Positions 1 to 9,356 of a stretch of DNA of 64,000 nt are shown here, in pieces; position 1 is the stretch's first letter, and every line of letters starts with the position of its first letter. Origin of the DNA: Hymenobacter sp. BT18 (GTDB lineage Bacteria > Bacteroidota > Bacteroidia > Cytophagales > Hymenobacteraceae); NCBI RefSeq assembly GCF_012273015.1, contig NZ_CP050954.1, positions 1,488,001 to 1,552,000 of the forward strand. The letters are read 5' to 3'. Both the position numbers and the translations under genes were made by a program. The notes under the pieces are model-generated. The model was not told where the DNA came from, made no database searches, and saw nothing but the letters and a program-made list of their open reading frames with translations.

Positions 1-780
1 GTGGGCCGCCCCAAACAGCGCCAGCACCCGCCGGGGCTTGGTTTGCAGGGCCTGCACTACAATGTTGGAGTAGATTTTATAGTCGCGGTTCTTGAATACC
101 GAAATCAGCTCTGCCCCAATGTATTTTGGGTTGATGAAAGCCGTATCGACCTGGGCATCGGGCTTGGTGAAGCGGCCATTTACCACCCGAGCCGGCGTCA
201 CGTACCGCAATCGGTACACCAGATTATAGAGCTCCGGCTGGTTGATGGCCACTTCGTAGTCATAGAGCGAAATGGCCCCCTGCTGGAGCTTGGTGCGCAG
301 GCCGCCGGAGGCTTTGCTCAATTCCTGCTGGGCTTGCTGGTATAGCTCAATGTTCTGGCCGGTGCGCAAAATCCCCTGCGACGTGCCGCCAGGAGCATTG
401 GCGCAGTAAATCCGGGAAAGACCAAGCTGCTTGCCCAGCCGGAAAGCCACCTGAAATATCTCACTGCGCCCCCCAGGCAGCGTGGCCAGATTCAGCTTGT
501 CCTGACGGTACAGGGCGTAGAGGCTGTCGATTTCGCCTTGCTCCTCGGGCAGACTTTCCACGACCAGCATATCGGGCTTGTAGCGGGCCAACGCCGCCGT
601 GAAGCGCCCGATATGCTGCTGGCCCTGGGCAGTCAGCACATCAGTAGTTGGGTAATCTTTGCTGTAGATCTGGTTGAGGTGGTCGGAGCCCACAATCATC
701 ACGTCGGTAGGCGCTGACTGGGCTAGAGAGGCGGTGGCACTGCCGAAAGCCAGCAGCAGGAATAGTAAACGGCGTTTCAT
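1..780 (-). CDS. Secreted DUF5694-like protein, 3' end outside window
   Basis: The reading frame starts at an ATG at 780 and runs off the left edge, giving 260 residues without a stop. Residues 1-20 form a clear signal peptide ending at an Ala-Gln junction (LAQ), so the protein is probably periplasmic. The mature part begins with a short strand (VMIVGSDHLNQ) followed by a helix containing RYKPDMLVVES, a pattern resembling the DUF5694 family of unknown function, which resembles TraB/GumN-type folds. No enzyme activity can be assigned. The next gene upstream lies in an AT-richer patch and is on the same strand, but a gap of 137 bases makes co-transcription uncertain. The family call is from memory and tentative. 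Confidence 0.7.
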   Translation of the reverse strand, partial: MKRRLLFLLLAFGSATASLAQSAPTDVMIVGSDHLNQIYSKDYPTTDVLTAQGQQHIGRFTAALARYKPDMLVVESLPEEQGEIDSLYALYRQDKLNLATLPGGRSEIFQVAFRLGKQLGLSRIYCANAPGGTSQGILRTGQNIELYQQAQQELSKASGGLRTKLQQGAISLYDYEVAINQPELYNLVYRLRYVTPARVVNGRFTKPDAQVDTAFINPKYIGAELISVFKNRDYKIYSNIVVQALQTKPRRVLALFGAAH

Positions 781-917
781 AGAAGAATAGAGAAGGTTGC
801 CCTAGGGAGGCAGCAGCGCCAGGAAACGTTGCACCCCGGCCGATTATCCTTACCCTGATACTAACGCACTGGCAGTACAGGTTTGCAGGAATAAGCAGTG
901 GCAACTTCGTGGGGATC

Positions 918-1349
918 TTAGCCTAGAGAGGTAAAAAACTGCTCCGCCCACATGTAGCCACCGCTGAAAATAATCAGTGCTAAAGCCAAGAGGAACAAAA
1001 AGGGGCTGGCACCAAAAGCCTCAAAAAACGTGAGGACTTTGGCCTGCCGTGGATCAGCTGGATTATACACTACACGCGCTTGGTCCCCAATTTTCCAGGA
1101 AATGGGTGCACTGTTGAAGTAATTATCATAGATAAAGGATTGCCCCGCAGGGGTTCTAAAAACGAAAACTGGTTTGTACGTTTCGTGCCCATCACTCTCA
1201 ACTGTATCTATTCTGAACACAGTAGCCACAGCACTACGGCCACTTTTGAGAAAATCTACTTGCTTTATAATCTTGTTCACTGCATAGATCAGCAACATTA
1301 TACCGACCAGAAAGGCCAGCATAAATGCCAGGTATTCCTTGTCTTTCAT
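918..1349 (-). CDS. DUF3592-type membrane protein
   Basis: This 143-residue protein has one N-terminal membrane segment (about residues 8-28) and one near the C-terminus (about 113-131), with an extracytoplasmic domain between them. The middle part contains the typical DUF3592 features: a mixed strand domain with YKPVFVFRT, then a GDQARVVYNP turn followed by a P-R-Q-A segment. DUF3592 proteins have no known biochemical role. The gene lies just downstream of a small lipoprotein gene on the same strand (35-base gap), so both may be one transcript. Its base composition is noticeably more AT-rich than the flanking genes. Confidence 0.75.
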   Translation of the reverse strand: MKDKEYLAFMLAFLVGIMLLIYAVNKIIKQVDFLKSGRSAVATVFRIDTVESDGHETYKPVFVFRTPAGQSFIYDNYFNSAPISWKIGDQARVVYNPADPRQAKVLTFFEAFGASPFLFLLALALIIFSGGYMWAEQFFTSLG

Positions 1350-1384
1350 AGGTATCAGAGGCAGTTGATCGATGCTACAACCGA

Positions 1385-1939
1385 TTACTCATCGGTTGCT
1401 GCATCTAGGAGCCTTACAAGACGGGGCTGCCCGCTTTTATCTACCGCAATTTCTCCTTCCCAGCCGATATCAGAATCTGGGATACTCATCCAAGCGTGGA
1501 AAATAAATTCCTCCTTCCTGTACCCTTGGTACGTTATGCTGTGCCAGCTGTAAGCAGCTACTTCCTCTGGTGAGCCAAGTAGTTCTTTAGTAAGCGTAGT
1601 GGTAAACAAGGGTTGACTATTATGCCACGCTTGGAGTTTTGTTTCATAGTTGTGCCCTGCAATTAAGAATTTACCCTTGTCATCCTGCACTGTATCCAGC
1701 ACAGCATTATCATTCAGGCTCTTCGTTACCCAGCTCAGTCGATAAGTAGCAGGCACATGTACTACCGTGTCGGCGCTGTGCGTGACTGTATCTGCAGGCC
1801 AATATTCCGTTCGCATCCTAAGCGTGCTACCATCAGCACTTGCTACCGACTGTGACGAAACGGAGGGACCATCACAGCTTACACCAAGCCAGCCCAAGAT
1901 TAGCAAACCCAATCTTGAGAGCAGAAGGCAATTCGACAT
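1385..1939 (-). CDS. Predicted lipoprotein of unknown function
   Basis: A 184-residue protein whose N-terminus (MSNCLLLSRLGLLILGWLG) ends in a lipobox-like VSC, giving a lipidated cysteine at residue 22. After a Ser/Thr-rich linker the rest looks like a beta-rich domain with no motif I recognise. It sits between the acyl-CoA carboxylase gene upstream, separated by only 18 bases, and the DUF3592 gene downstream, all on the minus strand. The 900-1960 region is more AT-rich than its surroundings, which could reflect recent acquisition or relaxed selection. An envelope location is inferred from the lipobox alone. Confidence 0.65.
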   Translation of the reverse strand: MSNCLLLSRLGLLILGWLGVSCDGPSVSSQSVASADGSTLRMRTEYWPADTVTHSADTVVHVPATYRLSWVTKSLNDNAVLDTVQDDKGKFLIAGHNYETKLQAWHNSQPLFTTTLTKELLGSPEEVAAYSWHSITYQGYRKEEFIFHAWMSIPDSDIGWEGEIAVDKSGQPRLVRLLDAATDE

Positions 1940-1957
1940 ACCACTTTTCTTTAATAA

Positions 1958-3586
1958 CTACACCTGAATAACTCCCACATTATACGCCTTCTCAATGGGT
2001 GCGTGGTTGGCCGCTGCAATGCCTTCGGAAATTAATTTGCGGGTTTCCAGCGGGTCAATCACGGCATCGACCCAGAGGCGGGCCGCGGCGTAGTAGGGCG
2101 AGAGTTGCTCCTCGTAGCGGGCTTTGATACGGTCGAGCAGCTCCTTTTCGGCTTCGGGGGTAATGACTTCGCCTTTGGCTTTGAGGCTAGCCACCTGAAT
2201 TTGCAAAAGCGTATTGGCCGCCGCCGCACCGCTCATCACCGCCAGTTGGGCCGTGGGCCAGGCCACAATAAGGCGCGGGTCGTAGGCTTTGCCGCACATG
2301 GCGTAGTTGCCGGCCCCGTAGGAGTTGCCTACCACCACCGTGAACTTAGGCACCACCGAGTTGCTCATGGCATTCACCATCTTGGCCCCGTCCTTGATGA
2401 TGCCGCCCTGCTCGCTTTGGCTGCCCACCATAAAGCCCGATACATCGTGCAGGAACACCAGCGGGATACGCTTCTGGTTGCAGTTCATGATGAAGCGCGC
2501 GGCCTTGTCGGCGGAGTCGGAGTAGATAACGCCACCCATCTGCATGCCGGTTTTCTTGCTCTTCACAATCTTGCGCTGGTTGGCCACGATGCCCACGGCC
2601 CAGCCATCAATGCGCGCCAGCCCGCAGATGAGTGTCTGGCCGTAAAGGTCCTTATAGGGCTCAAACTCCGAGTTATCGACCAGGCGGTTGATGATGTCCA
2701 TCATATCGTAGGGCTTCACCCGGTCGGCAGGCAGCAGGCCGTAGATTTCCTTTTCCGCCAGCTTGGGGGCCGCGGGCTCCTTACGGCTGAAGCCGGCCGT
2801 GGGCTGGGCACCCAGCTTGTCGAAGATGTTGCGGATGTGGTCCAAGCACTCTTCGTCGGTTTCGAACTTGTAGTCCGTTACGCCCGAAACTTCCGAGTGC
2901 ATGCTCGCGCCGCCCAAGGCTTCGTTGTCGATGGTTTCGCCAATGGCTGATTTCACTAGGTAGGAACCCGCCAGGAATACCGAGCCCGTGCCGTTCACAA
3001 TCATAGCCTCGTCGCTCATGATGGGCAGGTAGGCGCCGCCGGCCACGCAGGGGCCCATGATGGCCGAAATCTGCACGATGCCCATGCTGCTCATCACCGC
3101 GTTGTTGCGGAAGATACGGCCGAAGTGCTCCTTGTCGGGAAAGATTTCGTCCTGCATGGGCAGGTACACCCCCGCCGAGTCGACGAGGTAGATAATGGGC
3201 AGCTTGTTTTCGATGCTGATTTCCTGGGCCCGCAGGTTCTTCTTGGCCGTGATAGGAAACCAGGCCCCGGCTTTTACGGTGGCGTCGTTGGCTACTACCA
3301 CGCACTGCCGGCCCTGCACGTAGCCGATGACGACTACCACGCCGCCGCTGGGACAGCCTCCCTCCTCTTTGTACATGCCCTCCCCCGCGAAAGCGCCGAT
3401 TTCCACCTGGTTGGCGCCTTTGTCGAGCAGGTAGTCTATCCGTTCCCGGGCGGTCAGCTTGCCTTTGGCTTTATGGGCTTCAATGCGCTTCTCGCCGCCG
3501 CCGAGGGCTACTTTCTTCAGGCGCTGGCTGAGCTGAAACGTGAGTTGCTTGAGTTGGTCTTCGTTTTTGTTGAACTCGAGGTCCAT
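1958..3586 (-). CDS. Acyl-CoA carboxylase, carboxyltransferase (beta) subunit
   Basis: This 542-residue protein belongs to the biotin-dependent carboxyltransferase family, which moves the carboxyl group from biotin to an acyl-CoA such as propionyl- or 3-methylcrotonyl-CoA. Recognisable parts include the N-terminal KLTARERIDYLLD, the central VDSAGVYLPMQDEIFPD loop and GPCAGGAYLP-like segment, and the C-terminal half with NCNQKRIPLVFLHDVSGFMVG. The VYLPMQ variant is typical of methylcrotonyl-CoA carboxylase beta subunits, so leucine degradation is the likeliest role. The frame is open to 3652, but that stretch translates a terminator hairpin; the ATG at 3586 (MDLEFNKNED) is the better start. 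No biotin-carboxylase subunit gene is adjacent. Confidence 0.88.
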   Translation of the reverse strand: MDLEFNKNEDQLKQLTFQLSQRLKKVALGGGEKRIEAHKAKGKLTARERIDYLLDKGANQVEIGAFAGEGMYKEEGGCPSGGVVVVIGYVQGRQCVVVANDATVKAGAWFPITAKKNLRAQEISIENKLPIIYLVDSAGVYLPMQDEIFPDKEHFGRIFRNNAVMSSMGIVQISAIMGPCVAGGAYLPIMSDEAMIVNGTGSVFLAGSYLVKSAIGETIDNEALGGASMHSEVSGVTDYKFETDEECLDHIRNIFDKLGAQPTAGFSRKEPAAPKLAEKEIYGLLPADRVKPYDMMDIINRLVDNSEFEPYKDLYGQTLICGLARIDGWAVGIVANQRKIVKSKKTGMQMGGVIYSDSADKAARFIMNCNQKRIPLVFLHDVSGFMVGSQSEQGGIIKDGAKMVNAMSNSVVPKFTVVVGNSYGAGNYAMCGKAYDPRLIVAWPTAQLAVMSGAAAANTLLQIQVASLKAKGEVITPEAEKELLDRIKARYEEQLSPYYAAARLWVDAVIDPLETRKLISEGIAAANHAPIEKAYNVGVIQV

Positions 3587-3621
3587 GGGGTGGGAACAGG
3601 TTGGGTGGGATGGGAGGGCAA

Positions 3622-3649
3622 TAAAAAATCCGCCCCAGCGGGGCGGATT
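3622..3649 (-). terminator. Rho-independent terminator after the MlaD-family gene
   Basis: AATCCGCCCC pairs perfectly with GGGGCGGATT around a 3-base AGC loop. Read on the minus strand it is followed by six T residues. It ends the transcript of the MCE gene just upstream and lies only about 36 bases before the carboxylase start codon, so the carboxylase gene must have its promoter inside or past this hairpin, or depend on read-through. Confidence 0.8.
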
Positions 3650-3696
3650 CAAAGGTAAGAGAAATGCTGTGCTGGATTTCCAGCCGTTGCCACTGG

Positions 3697-4722
3697 TTAC
3701 TGTCCATTGGGCGTAACCACTGCCTCAGTGGTAGGAGAAGTCACCACTTTCGTTTTCTTTTCCACTTCGCCGCTGGGCTTCGTGGTGGTTTCGGTTTTGG
3801 TTTTCTTCCCGCCGCCAAACACAGAGAAATGCACGTAGCGCTTGGGATTGGCCTGCAAGTCCTGAATTAAGGCATTGGAGCTGGCGGCCGTAGCATTGAG
3901 GTTGTTGTAGAGCAGCGTGTCGCTGATAAGCTTGCCCAAGGAGCCTTTTTGGTCGGTGAGCGAGTGGTTGAGCGTGGTCATGGTGCTCTGCGCCTCGCTC
4001 ATCGTGGCGTTGAGCTTGCGCATGGCCGGGCCCACCGGCGCGTTTTTTAGCGAATCGCTCAGCACGCTGAAGTTGCTGGCAATGTTGTCCAGCTTGCGCT
4101 GCGTTACCGACAGGTCGGCCGTGAGGCGGGCCATGTTGGAGGTAATCTGATTGATGTTGCGCTGGTTCATCAGCAGCAGGTTCTTCAGCGCTTCTGTGGT
4201 ACCCTGGGCGTTGAGCAAAGTAGCCTGCAGGCTCAAGCGGGCATCCTTGTTCAGGAAGGAGTTTACTTTAATCAGGGTTGAATCGACGGTGCCCAATACG
4301 GGCAGGGCCCGGGCCTGGAAAGCATCGGTAATGCTGGCCGGGTGGTAGGAAAGTATGGTTTCGCCCCCGTCAAACTGCTTGGTATTCTTGCCCAGCTTCA
4401 GCGTCACGGTTTTGGAGCCCAGAATGCTGCCCCCCAGTACCGCCACCGTGGAGTCGCCCACCACAATGTCTTTGCCCAGCTCCAGGGTTACCCGCACCTG
4501 ATTGCCTTCTTCGGGCAGCAACTCTAGTTCCTTGACCTGTCCCACCGGAATACCGTTCAGAATTACCTGCCCGCCCGGCGTGAGGCCATCTACACTGTCG
4601 TACTTGGTATAATAGGTGCGGTTCGACGACAAGACATTGCTGCCTTTCAGAAACCGAAATCCGACGAATAACCCTACCAAGGCCACAATGGCCAGCAGGG
4701 CGACTTTAATTTCTTTCGACAC
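3697..4722 (-). CDS. MlaD-family (MCE domain) lipid-transport protein
   Basis: A 341-residue inner-membrane-anchored MCE protein. A single transmembrane helix (about residues 6-24, VALLAIVALVGLFVGFRFL) is followed by KGSNVLSS, the usual Bacteroidota junction, and then by the MCE beta-barrel domain (about 35-115) with YDSVDGLTPGGQVILNGIPVG. The remaining 200 residues are long amphipathic helices like those that form periplasmic tunnels or needles in MCE assemblies. The family shuttles phospholipids between inner and outer membranes with an ABC transporter, which is not encoded nearby. The GTG at 4722 was chosen because the family starts with (M)SKEIKVALLAI; a TTG at 4767 is the other possibility. 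The Thr/Lys-rich tail is low complexity. Confidence 0.85.
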   Translation of the reverse strand: MSKEIKVALLAIVALVGLFVGFRFLKGSNVLSSNRTYYTKYDSVDGLTPGGQVILNGIPVGQVKELELLPEEGNQVRVTLELGKDIVVGDSTVAVLGGSILGSKTVTLKLGKNTKQFDGGETILSYHPASITDAFQARALPVLGTVDSTLIKVNSFLNKDARLSLQATLLNAQGTTEALKNLLLMNQRNINQITSNMARLTADLSVTQRKLDNIASNFSVLSDSLKNAPVGPAMRKLNATMSEAQSTMTTLNHSLTDQKGSLGKLISDTLLYNNLNATAASSNALIQDLQANPKRYVHFSVFGGGKKTKTETTTKPSGEVEKKTKVVTSPTTEAVVTPNGQ

Positions 4723-4793
4723 GATGAAGCTAGATTGGAACGTGGGCAAGCAAAAAAATGCAAACAACTAACGGGACGGCCCGGACTCCAACG

Positions 4794-5603
4794 CTAGTCG
4801 GCGGTAGAGTCGCCTTCGAGCTCACGCTTGTATTCTTTGAAGGCACGATAAATACCTGAGGCCATATACGATTGTCCGGCTTTATCGTTGAGGTACCGCT
4901 CATCGGCCCGATTGGTCAGGAACCCGGCCTCAATCAGGACGGAAGGCATGGCCGTTTTCCAGAGCACCAGAAAGCCTGCCTGCTTCACGCCCCGGCTGGG
5001 GCGGTTCACTGTAGTGCGGAACTGCTGATCAACCTTCTGCGCAAACCGGATGCTATTAACCATGTACGCGCTTTGGAAGAGCGAAAATAAAATATGACTC
5101 TGGGGAGAATGTGGGTCAAAGCCGTTGTAACGCTCTTTATAGTTGTCTTCCTGCAGAATTACGGCGTTTTCCCGCTTGGCTACACCTAAGTTGGCATCGG
5201 TCTTGTGCGGGCCCATGGTCCATACCTCTGTACCGTGCGCCACTGAGGGGCCCGCGTTGCAGTGAATACTGATAAATAGGTCGGCATCGTGGCGGTTGGC
5301 AATACCTGCCCGGTCGGCTAGCTCTACAAAGACATTCGTTTTGCGCGTATACACCACTTTCACATCGGGCATGTTCTGCTCAATCAGGCGGCCCAGCTCC
5401 AGAATCAGCTTCAGCGCAATATCGGCTTCCCGTGCCGTGGCCCCGGCGCAGCCGCGGTCTTTGCCGCCGTGGCCAGCGTCGAGCACCACGGTGCGCAGCC
5501 GGTATTTGTATACCGGTACCGCGGCCGGAACCGAAGCAGAGGGGGCTGAAAAGCTGGAAAGCAGCAGTAGGACGGCTGTTCCGAAAGCGACAATATTCCG
5601 CAC
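4794..5603 (-). CDS. N-acetylmuramoyl-L-alanine amidase (Amidase_3)
   Basis: This zinc amidase cleaves the bond between N-acetylmuramic acid and the stem peptide of peptidoglycan in the periplasm. With the GTG start at 5603 it has 269 residues: a signal sequence (about 1-28), then the catalytic domain. Zinc-site motifs are visible: LDAGHGGKDRG (His45), the glutamate in READIALKL, SIHCNAG with the second histidine, and the catalytic glutamate in PSVLIEAGFLTN. The open frame extends to 5726 but would overlap the start of the divergent lptD gene and its promoter, so the GTG is preferred. It is transcribed toward the mlaD-like gene, and the pair belongs to an envelope-maintenance block. Confidence 0.88.
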   Translation of the reverse strand: MRNIVAFGTAVLLLLSSFSAPSASVPAAVPVYKYRLRTVVLDAGHGGKDRGCAGATAREADIALKLILELGRLIEQNMPDVKVVYTRKTNVFVELADRAGIANRHDADLFISIHCNAGPSVAHGTEVWTMGPHKTDANLGVAKRENAVILQEDNYKERYNGFDPHSPQSHILFSLFQSAYMVNSIRFAQKVDQQFRTTVNRPSRGVKQAGFLVLWKTAMPSVLIEAGFLTNRADERYLNDKAGQSYMASGIYRAFKEYKRELEGDSTAD

Positions 5604-5611
5604 GGAGTTCG

Positions 5612-5640
5612 TTAGTTGGGGTAGCAAGGCGCTACCTTTG
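5612..5640 (+). promoter_or_regulatory. Candidate promoter for lptD
   Basis: TACCTTTG at 5633-5640 fits the Bacteroidota -7 consensus TAnnTTTG, and a TTG lies upstream at 5616-5618. The 14-base spacing is shorter than the usual 19-20, so the upstream part is uncertain. The element lies inside the 5' end of the long version of the amidase frame, which supports the shorter amidase start. Confidence 0.35.
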
Positions 5641-5672
5641 CGCACTGCCACAAAATAAACGATAAAAACTAC

Positions 5673-8462
5673 GTGGCCTTGTCTGCGCTGTCTTCTACCC
5701 GCTACCTTTTTCACCTGGCATACCACAGGGCCCCGGGCCTGGCGCTCCTGCTTGGGCTGTGGCTTAGCTTGGGCGGAGCGGCGCTGGCTCAGCAGCGCCC
5801 CCTCCCAAAACCCGTGCCGCGCTTGGCCGTCGACACCACCCGAACGGGCACGGGCGACTCCCTGCGCGTGGCCGCTGCCCCCCAGGGCGACATCAAAACG
5901 ACTATCACCTACTCAGCTACCGACTCCATCCGGTTCGACGTGGCCAGCCGCGTGGCCTACCTCTACGACAAGGCCAAGATCAACTACGACGACCTGTCGC
6001 TGAACGCGGCGCGCATTGCTATCGACTACAATAAGAACATTCTAACGGCGGAGGGTGCGCCAGATACCACGGGACGGGTGCGCGACAAACCCGTGTTCAA
6101 AAACGGGGGCGAAACCTACCAGGCCGGCCGAATTGCCTATAATTTTAAAACCCGCAAAGGCAAAATCGCCGAAGCCGTTACCCAGCAGGGGGATGGGTAC
6201 ATCCACGCCGAAACCATCAAGCGCCAGGCTACCGGCGAAATTTACGGACGCAACGGGGTGTATACTACCTGCAATCTGGAACACCCGCACTTTTTCATCA
6301 ATGCGAACAAGATGAAGGTGATTCCCGGGGAGCAGGTCGTTAGCGGGCCGTTCAACCTGGTAATCGGCGACATTCCTACCCCGCTGGGGTTTCTGTTCGG
6401 GTACTTTCCCACGCCCAGCAACAAGAAGCGCGCTTCCGGGCTGATTATTCCTTCTTTTGGGCAAACCAATGACCGGGGTTTCTTCCTGCGCAACGGCGGC
6501 TACTACTGGGCCGCCAGTGAGTACGTGGGTGTGCGCCTGACGGGCGAAATCTACTCGGGTGCCGGCAGCGACTTTGGGGGCTGGGGCACCCAGGCCGATA
6601 TTCAGTACCGTAAGCGCTACCGCTACAGCGGGTCCATGAACCTAGCGTTCAACCAGCGGCCGGCCAATGAAATTCTGCCCGACGAAGACGTAACCGTCGA
6701 TCAGCCCTACATCAAGCCCAAGTCGCCGCGCACCTTCTGGGTAAACTGGAGCCACGCGCCCCAGGCCCGGCCCGGGGGCGGACAGTTCAGTGCCTCCGTT
6801 AACCTAGGCAGCCAGGACTACAACCGGCTGAACGCTTTCGATACGGAACGTTACCTCACGTCTTCGTTTCAGTCGAACGTCAGCTACTCCAAGCAGATTC
6901 GGAACTCTCCGATCAACTACTCCCTGAACCTGGCCCAAAGCCAGAACACCGGTACCGGCGAGATGAACCTTACCCTGCCCGATTTTACCGTGGGTGTGGC
7001 CCGCCAGTATCCCTACGAGTGGCTGGGCCTGCCTCAGGACGGCAAGCTCAGCACTATTTACGAGCAGATTGCCATCGGCTACACGCTCAACGGCCAGAAC
7101 CGCCTGAGCAACGTGCAGCCGGCCCGCCAGCTGAACGGCCTCCCGCTCATTGGGGGCACCAGCGAAGCACGCCGCATTCCCATTAGCTTAGACAACCTGG
7201 GCGACCTGCTGCGCAACACCCAGTCGGGCCTGCAGAACGTATTCAATATTTCGTTGGGCAGCTACACCTTGCTGAAGCACCTGAGCTTTACGCCCAACGT
7301 ATCCTATAGCTCCAGCATGTACAACAAGCGGTTAGACTACCGCTACGTCGAAGCCGCGCAGGCCGTGCGCATCGACACGCTGCGGGGCTTCAACTACGCG
7401 CACACCTACCAAGGCAGCGCTTCGCTGAGCACGAACTTCTACGGGCTGCTTCCCATAAAGGGCAAGCGTGTGGAGGCTATCCGCCATAAGGTAAACCCTT
7501 CCCTCAGCTACAGCTATTCCCCCGATTTCAGCCGGTCTACCTGGCTGTATCAGACGGTGCCGCTGCCCAACCTCACGGACGCCAGCGGCCGGCTGGTGGG
7601 CGAGCAGGTTTTTTCCTTGTACAATAATTTCCCCTATGCCCCGTCCGGCGGCCGGCGGGCCAGCCTGCTGTCTTTCTCCCTGAATAACCAGGTAGAAATG
7701 AAGGTGCGCTCCAAAACCGATACGACCGGCACCACCCCCTTCGAAAAGGTAAGCCTGATTGACAACCTCAGCCTCAATGGCTCCTACAACCTAGCCGCTG
7801 AGACGCTGCAGCTTTCCCCGATCAGCGCCTCGTTTAACACGCAGATTGCGCGCAAGCTCAACTTCCTGATGTCGGCGAGCTTTAACGCCTACCAGCGCGA
7901 CAGCACCGGCCGCCTCATCAATGAATACCTGCTGAAGCAAAGCAAGCCCCGTCTGGCGCGGCTTGAGTCGGGCAACTTGTCGATGACCTACCAGTTTAAT
8001 CCGCAGCGGAAGCCCGGGGCTAAAAATACCCAGGTTGCGCCCACCAACAATCCGGCCCTGGGCACCCCCGACCCCGTGAATCCCTACGAGGACTACGTGG
8101 ATTTTTCCATTCCCTGGACATTGAACGCCTCGTTTGCGGCCGCTTATAGCAACCAGGCGCCGGCACTGCCCCGCGCGGGCCAAACCCGGCCGTCTTCCTT
8201 TACCTCCGTTGCGCTGAACCTGAATGGGGAAATCAAGATTACCGACAAGCTGCGCGTGGGCTACAGCAGCGGCTACGACTTCCGGAATCAGAAAATCACG
8301 TACACCTCGCTCGACTTTTACCGGGACCTGCACTGCTGGGCCATCAGTGGCAACTGGATTCCGTTTGGCCCCCGCCAGGGCTACAACTTTACCATTGCGG
8401 CCAAGTCGGCCCTGCTCCAGGACCTGAAGCTGACGCGCAACCGCTCCTTCTACAACCGCTAA
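5673..8462 (+). CDS. lptD: LptD-like outer membrane LPS-assembly protein
   Basis: A 929-residue outer-membrane protein. After a signal peptide (cleavage after LGGAALAQ, about residue 40) comes an LptA/OstA-like beta-jellyroll region (about 75-230) with the repeated pattern AKINYDDLSLNAARIAIDYN and a conserved YTTCNLEHPHFFI segment. The rest is a large beta-barrel with many short aromatic strands and turns. In Bacteroidota these distant LptD homologues insert lipopolysaccharide or lipid A into the outer leaflet. The C-terminus ends in KLTRNRSFYNR. A GTG start at 5673 places the gene about 33 bases after a promoter-like element. It is transcribed away from the amidase gene. Confidence 0.82.
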   Translation: MALSALSSTRYLFHLAYHRAPGLALLLGLWLSLGGAALAQQRPLPKPVPRLAVDTTRTGTGDSLRVAAAPQGDIKTTITYSATDSIRFDVASRVAYLYDKAKINYDDLSLNAARIAIDYNKNILTAEGAPDTTGRVRDKPVFKNGGETYQAGRIAYNFKTRKGKIAEAVTQQGDGYIHAETIKRQATGEIYGRNGVYTTCNLEHPHFFINANKMKVIPGEQVVSGPFNLVIGDIPTPLGFLFGYFPTPSNKKRASGLIIPSFGQTNDRGFFLRNGGYYWAASEYVGVRLTGEIYSGAGSDFGGWGTQADIQYRKRYRYSGSMNLAFNQRPANEILPDEDVTVDQPYIKPKSPRTFWVNWSHAPQARPGGGQFSASVNLGSQDYNRLNAFDTERYLTSSFQSNVSYSKQIRNSPINYSLNLAQSQNTGTGEMNLTLPDFTVGVARQYPYEWLGLPQDGKLSTIYEQIAIGYTLNGQNRLSNVQPARQLNGLPLIGGTSEARRIPISLDNLGDLLRNTQSGLQNVFNISLGSYTLLKHLSFTPNVSYSSSMYNKRLDYRYVEAAQAVRIDTLRGFNYAHTYQGSASLSTNFYGLLPIKGKRVEAIRHKVNPSLSYSYSPDFSRSTWLYQTVPLPNLTDASGRLVGEQVFSLYNNFPYAPSGGRRASLLSFSLNNQVEMKVRSKTDTTGTTPFEKVSLIDNLSLNGSYNLAAETLQLSPISASFNTQIARKLNFLMSASFNAYQRDSTGRLINEYLLKQSKPRLARLESGNLSMTYQFNPQRKPGAKNTQVAPTNNPALGTPDPVNPYEDYVDFSIPWTLNASFAAAYSNQAPALPRAGQTRPSSFTSVALNLNGEIKITDKLRVGYSSGYDFRNQKITYTSLDFYRDLHCWAISGNWIPFGPRQGYNFTIAAKSALLQDLKLTRNRSFYNR

Positions 8463-8539
8463 TGCCTCGGAAATTGGGGGAATTTGCTCAGCTTTGAGAA
8501 TTATTTCCCCGGCCTTCCACTCGCCCTCCTCCGTTTTCC

Positions 8540-9355
8540 ATGTCGCAGCACAAAGAGGTTAAGCTCATCACCACCCACCAGCTCCTGGCTATGAAGCGGC
8601 GGGGGGAGAAAATTTCGATGCTCACGGCCTACGATTTTTCCATGGCCACCATTCTGGACGGCGCCGGCATTGATGTGCTGCTGGTAGGCGACTCGGCCTC
8701 CAACGTCATGGCCGGCCACGAAACCACGCTGCCTATCACCCTGGACCAGATGATTTACCATGCCTCTTCGGTGGTGCGGGCTGTGAAGCGGGCCCTGGTG
8801 GTGGTGGATATGCCTTTCGGCTCCTATCAGGGCAACTCCTCGGAAGCGCTGCGCTCGGCTATCCGCATCATGAAGGAGTCGGGGGGGCACGCCATCAAGC
8901 TGGAAGGCGGCGCGGAAATTCGCGAGTCCATCAGCCGCATTCTCACGGCAGGCATCCCGGTGATGGGTCACCTGGGCCTCACGCCCCAGAGCATTTACAA
9001 ATTTGGTACCTACACCGTGCGGGCCAAAGAGGAAGCGGAAGCGCAGAAGCTGCTGGAAGACGCCCAGCTCCTGCAGGAACTGGGGTGCTTTGCTCTGGTG
9101 CTCGAAAAGATTCCCTCCGCCCTGGCCAAGCAGGTGGCCGAGCAGCTTACTATTCCCGTTATCGGCATTGGGGCGGGCCCCGACGTAGACGGGCAAGTGC
9201 TGGTGGTGCACGATATGCTGGGCATCACCAAAGAGTTTAAGCCGCGCTTTCTGCGGCGCTACGCCGACCTCGGCGACCTGATGCACGACGCCGTTGCGCG
9301 CTACATCAACGACGTCAAGACCCACGACTTCCCCAGCGCGGAAGAAGCTTACTAG
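8540..9355 (+). CDS. panB: 3-methyl-2-oxobutanoate hydroxymethyltransferase
   Basis: PanB transfers a hydroxymethyl group from 5,10-methylenetetrahydrofolate to ketoisovalerate, the first committed step of pantothenate and coenzyme A synthesis in the cytoplasm. The 271-residue length is normal. Diagnostic segments are present: [38 protein letters not shown] (metal-binding Asp), [17 protein letters not shown], and [20 protein letters not shown]. The ATG at 8540 follows lptD by 77 bases on the same strand, and no promoter motif was evident in that gap. The other pantothenate genes are not in the window. Confidence 0.96.
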   Translation: MSQHKEVKLITTHQLLAMKRRGEKISMLTAYDFSMATILDGAGIDVLLVGDSASNVMAGHETTLPITLDQMIYHASSVVRAVKRALVVVDMPFGSYQGNSSEALRSAIRIMKESGGHAIKLEGGAEIRESISRILTAGIPVMGHLGLTPQSIYKFGTYTVRAKEEAEAQKLLEDAQLLQELGCFALVLEKIPSALAKQVAEQLTIPVIGIGAGPDVDGQVLVVHDMLGITKEFKPRFLRRYADLGDLMHDAVARYINDVKTHDFPSAEEAY

Positions 9356-9356
9356 T

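Noticed and set aside
3587..3652. Longer start for the acyl-CoA carboxylase gene at 3652
   Set aside because: The extra codons translate a terminator hairpin (NPPRWGG) that belongs to the preceding gene; the family begins at MDLEFNKNED.
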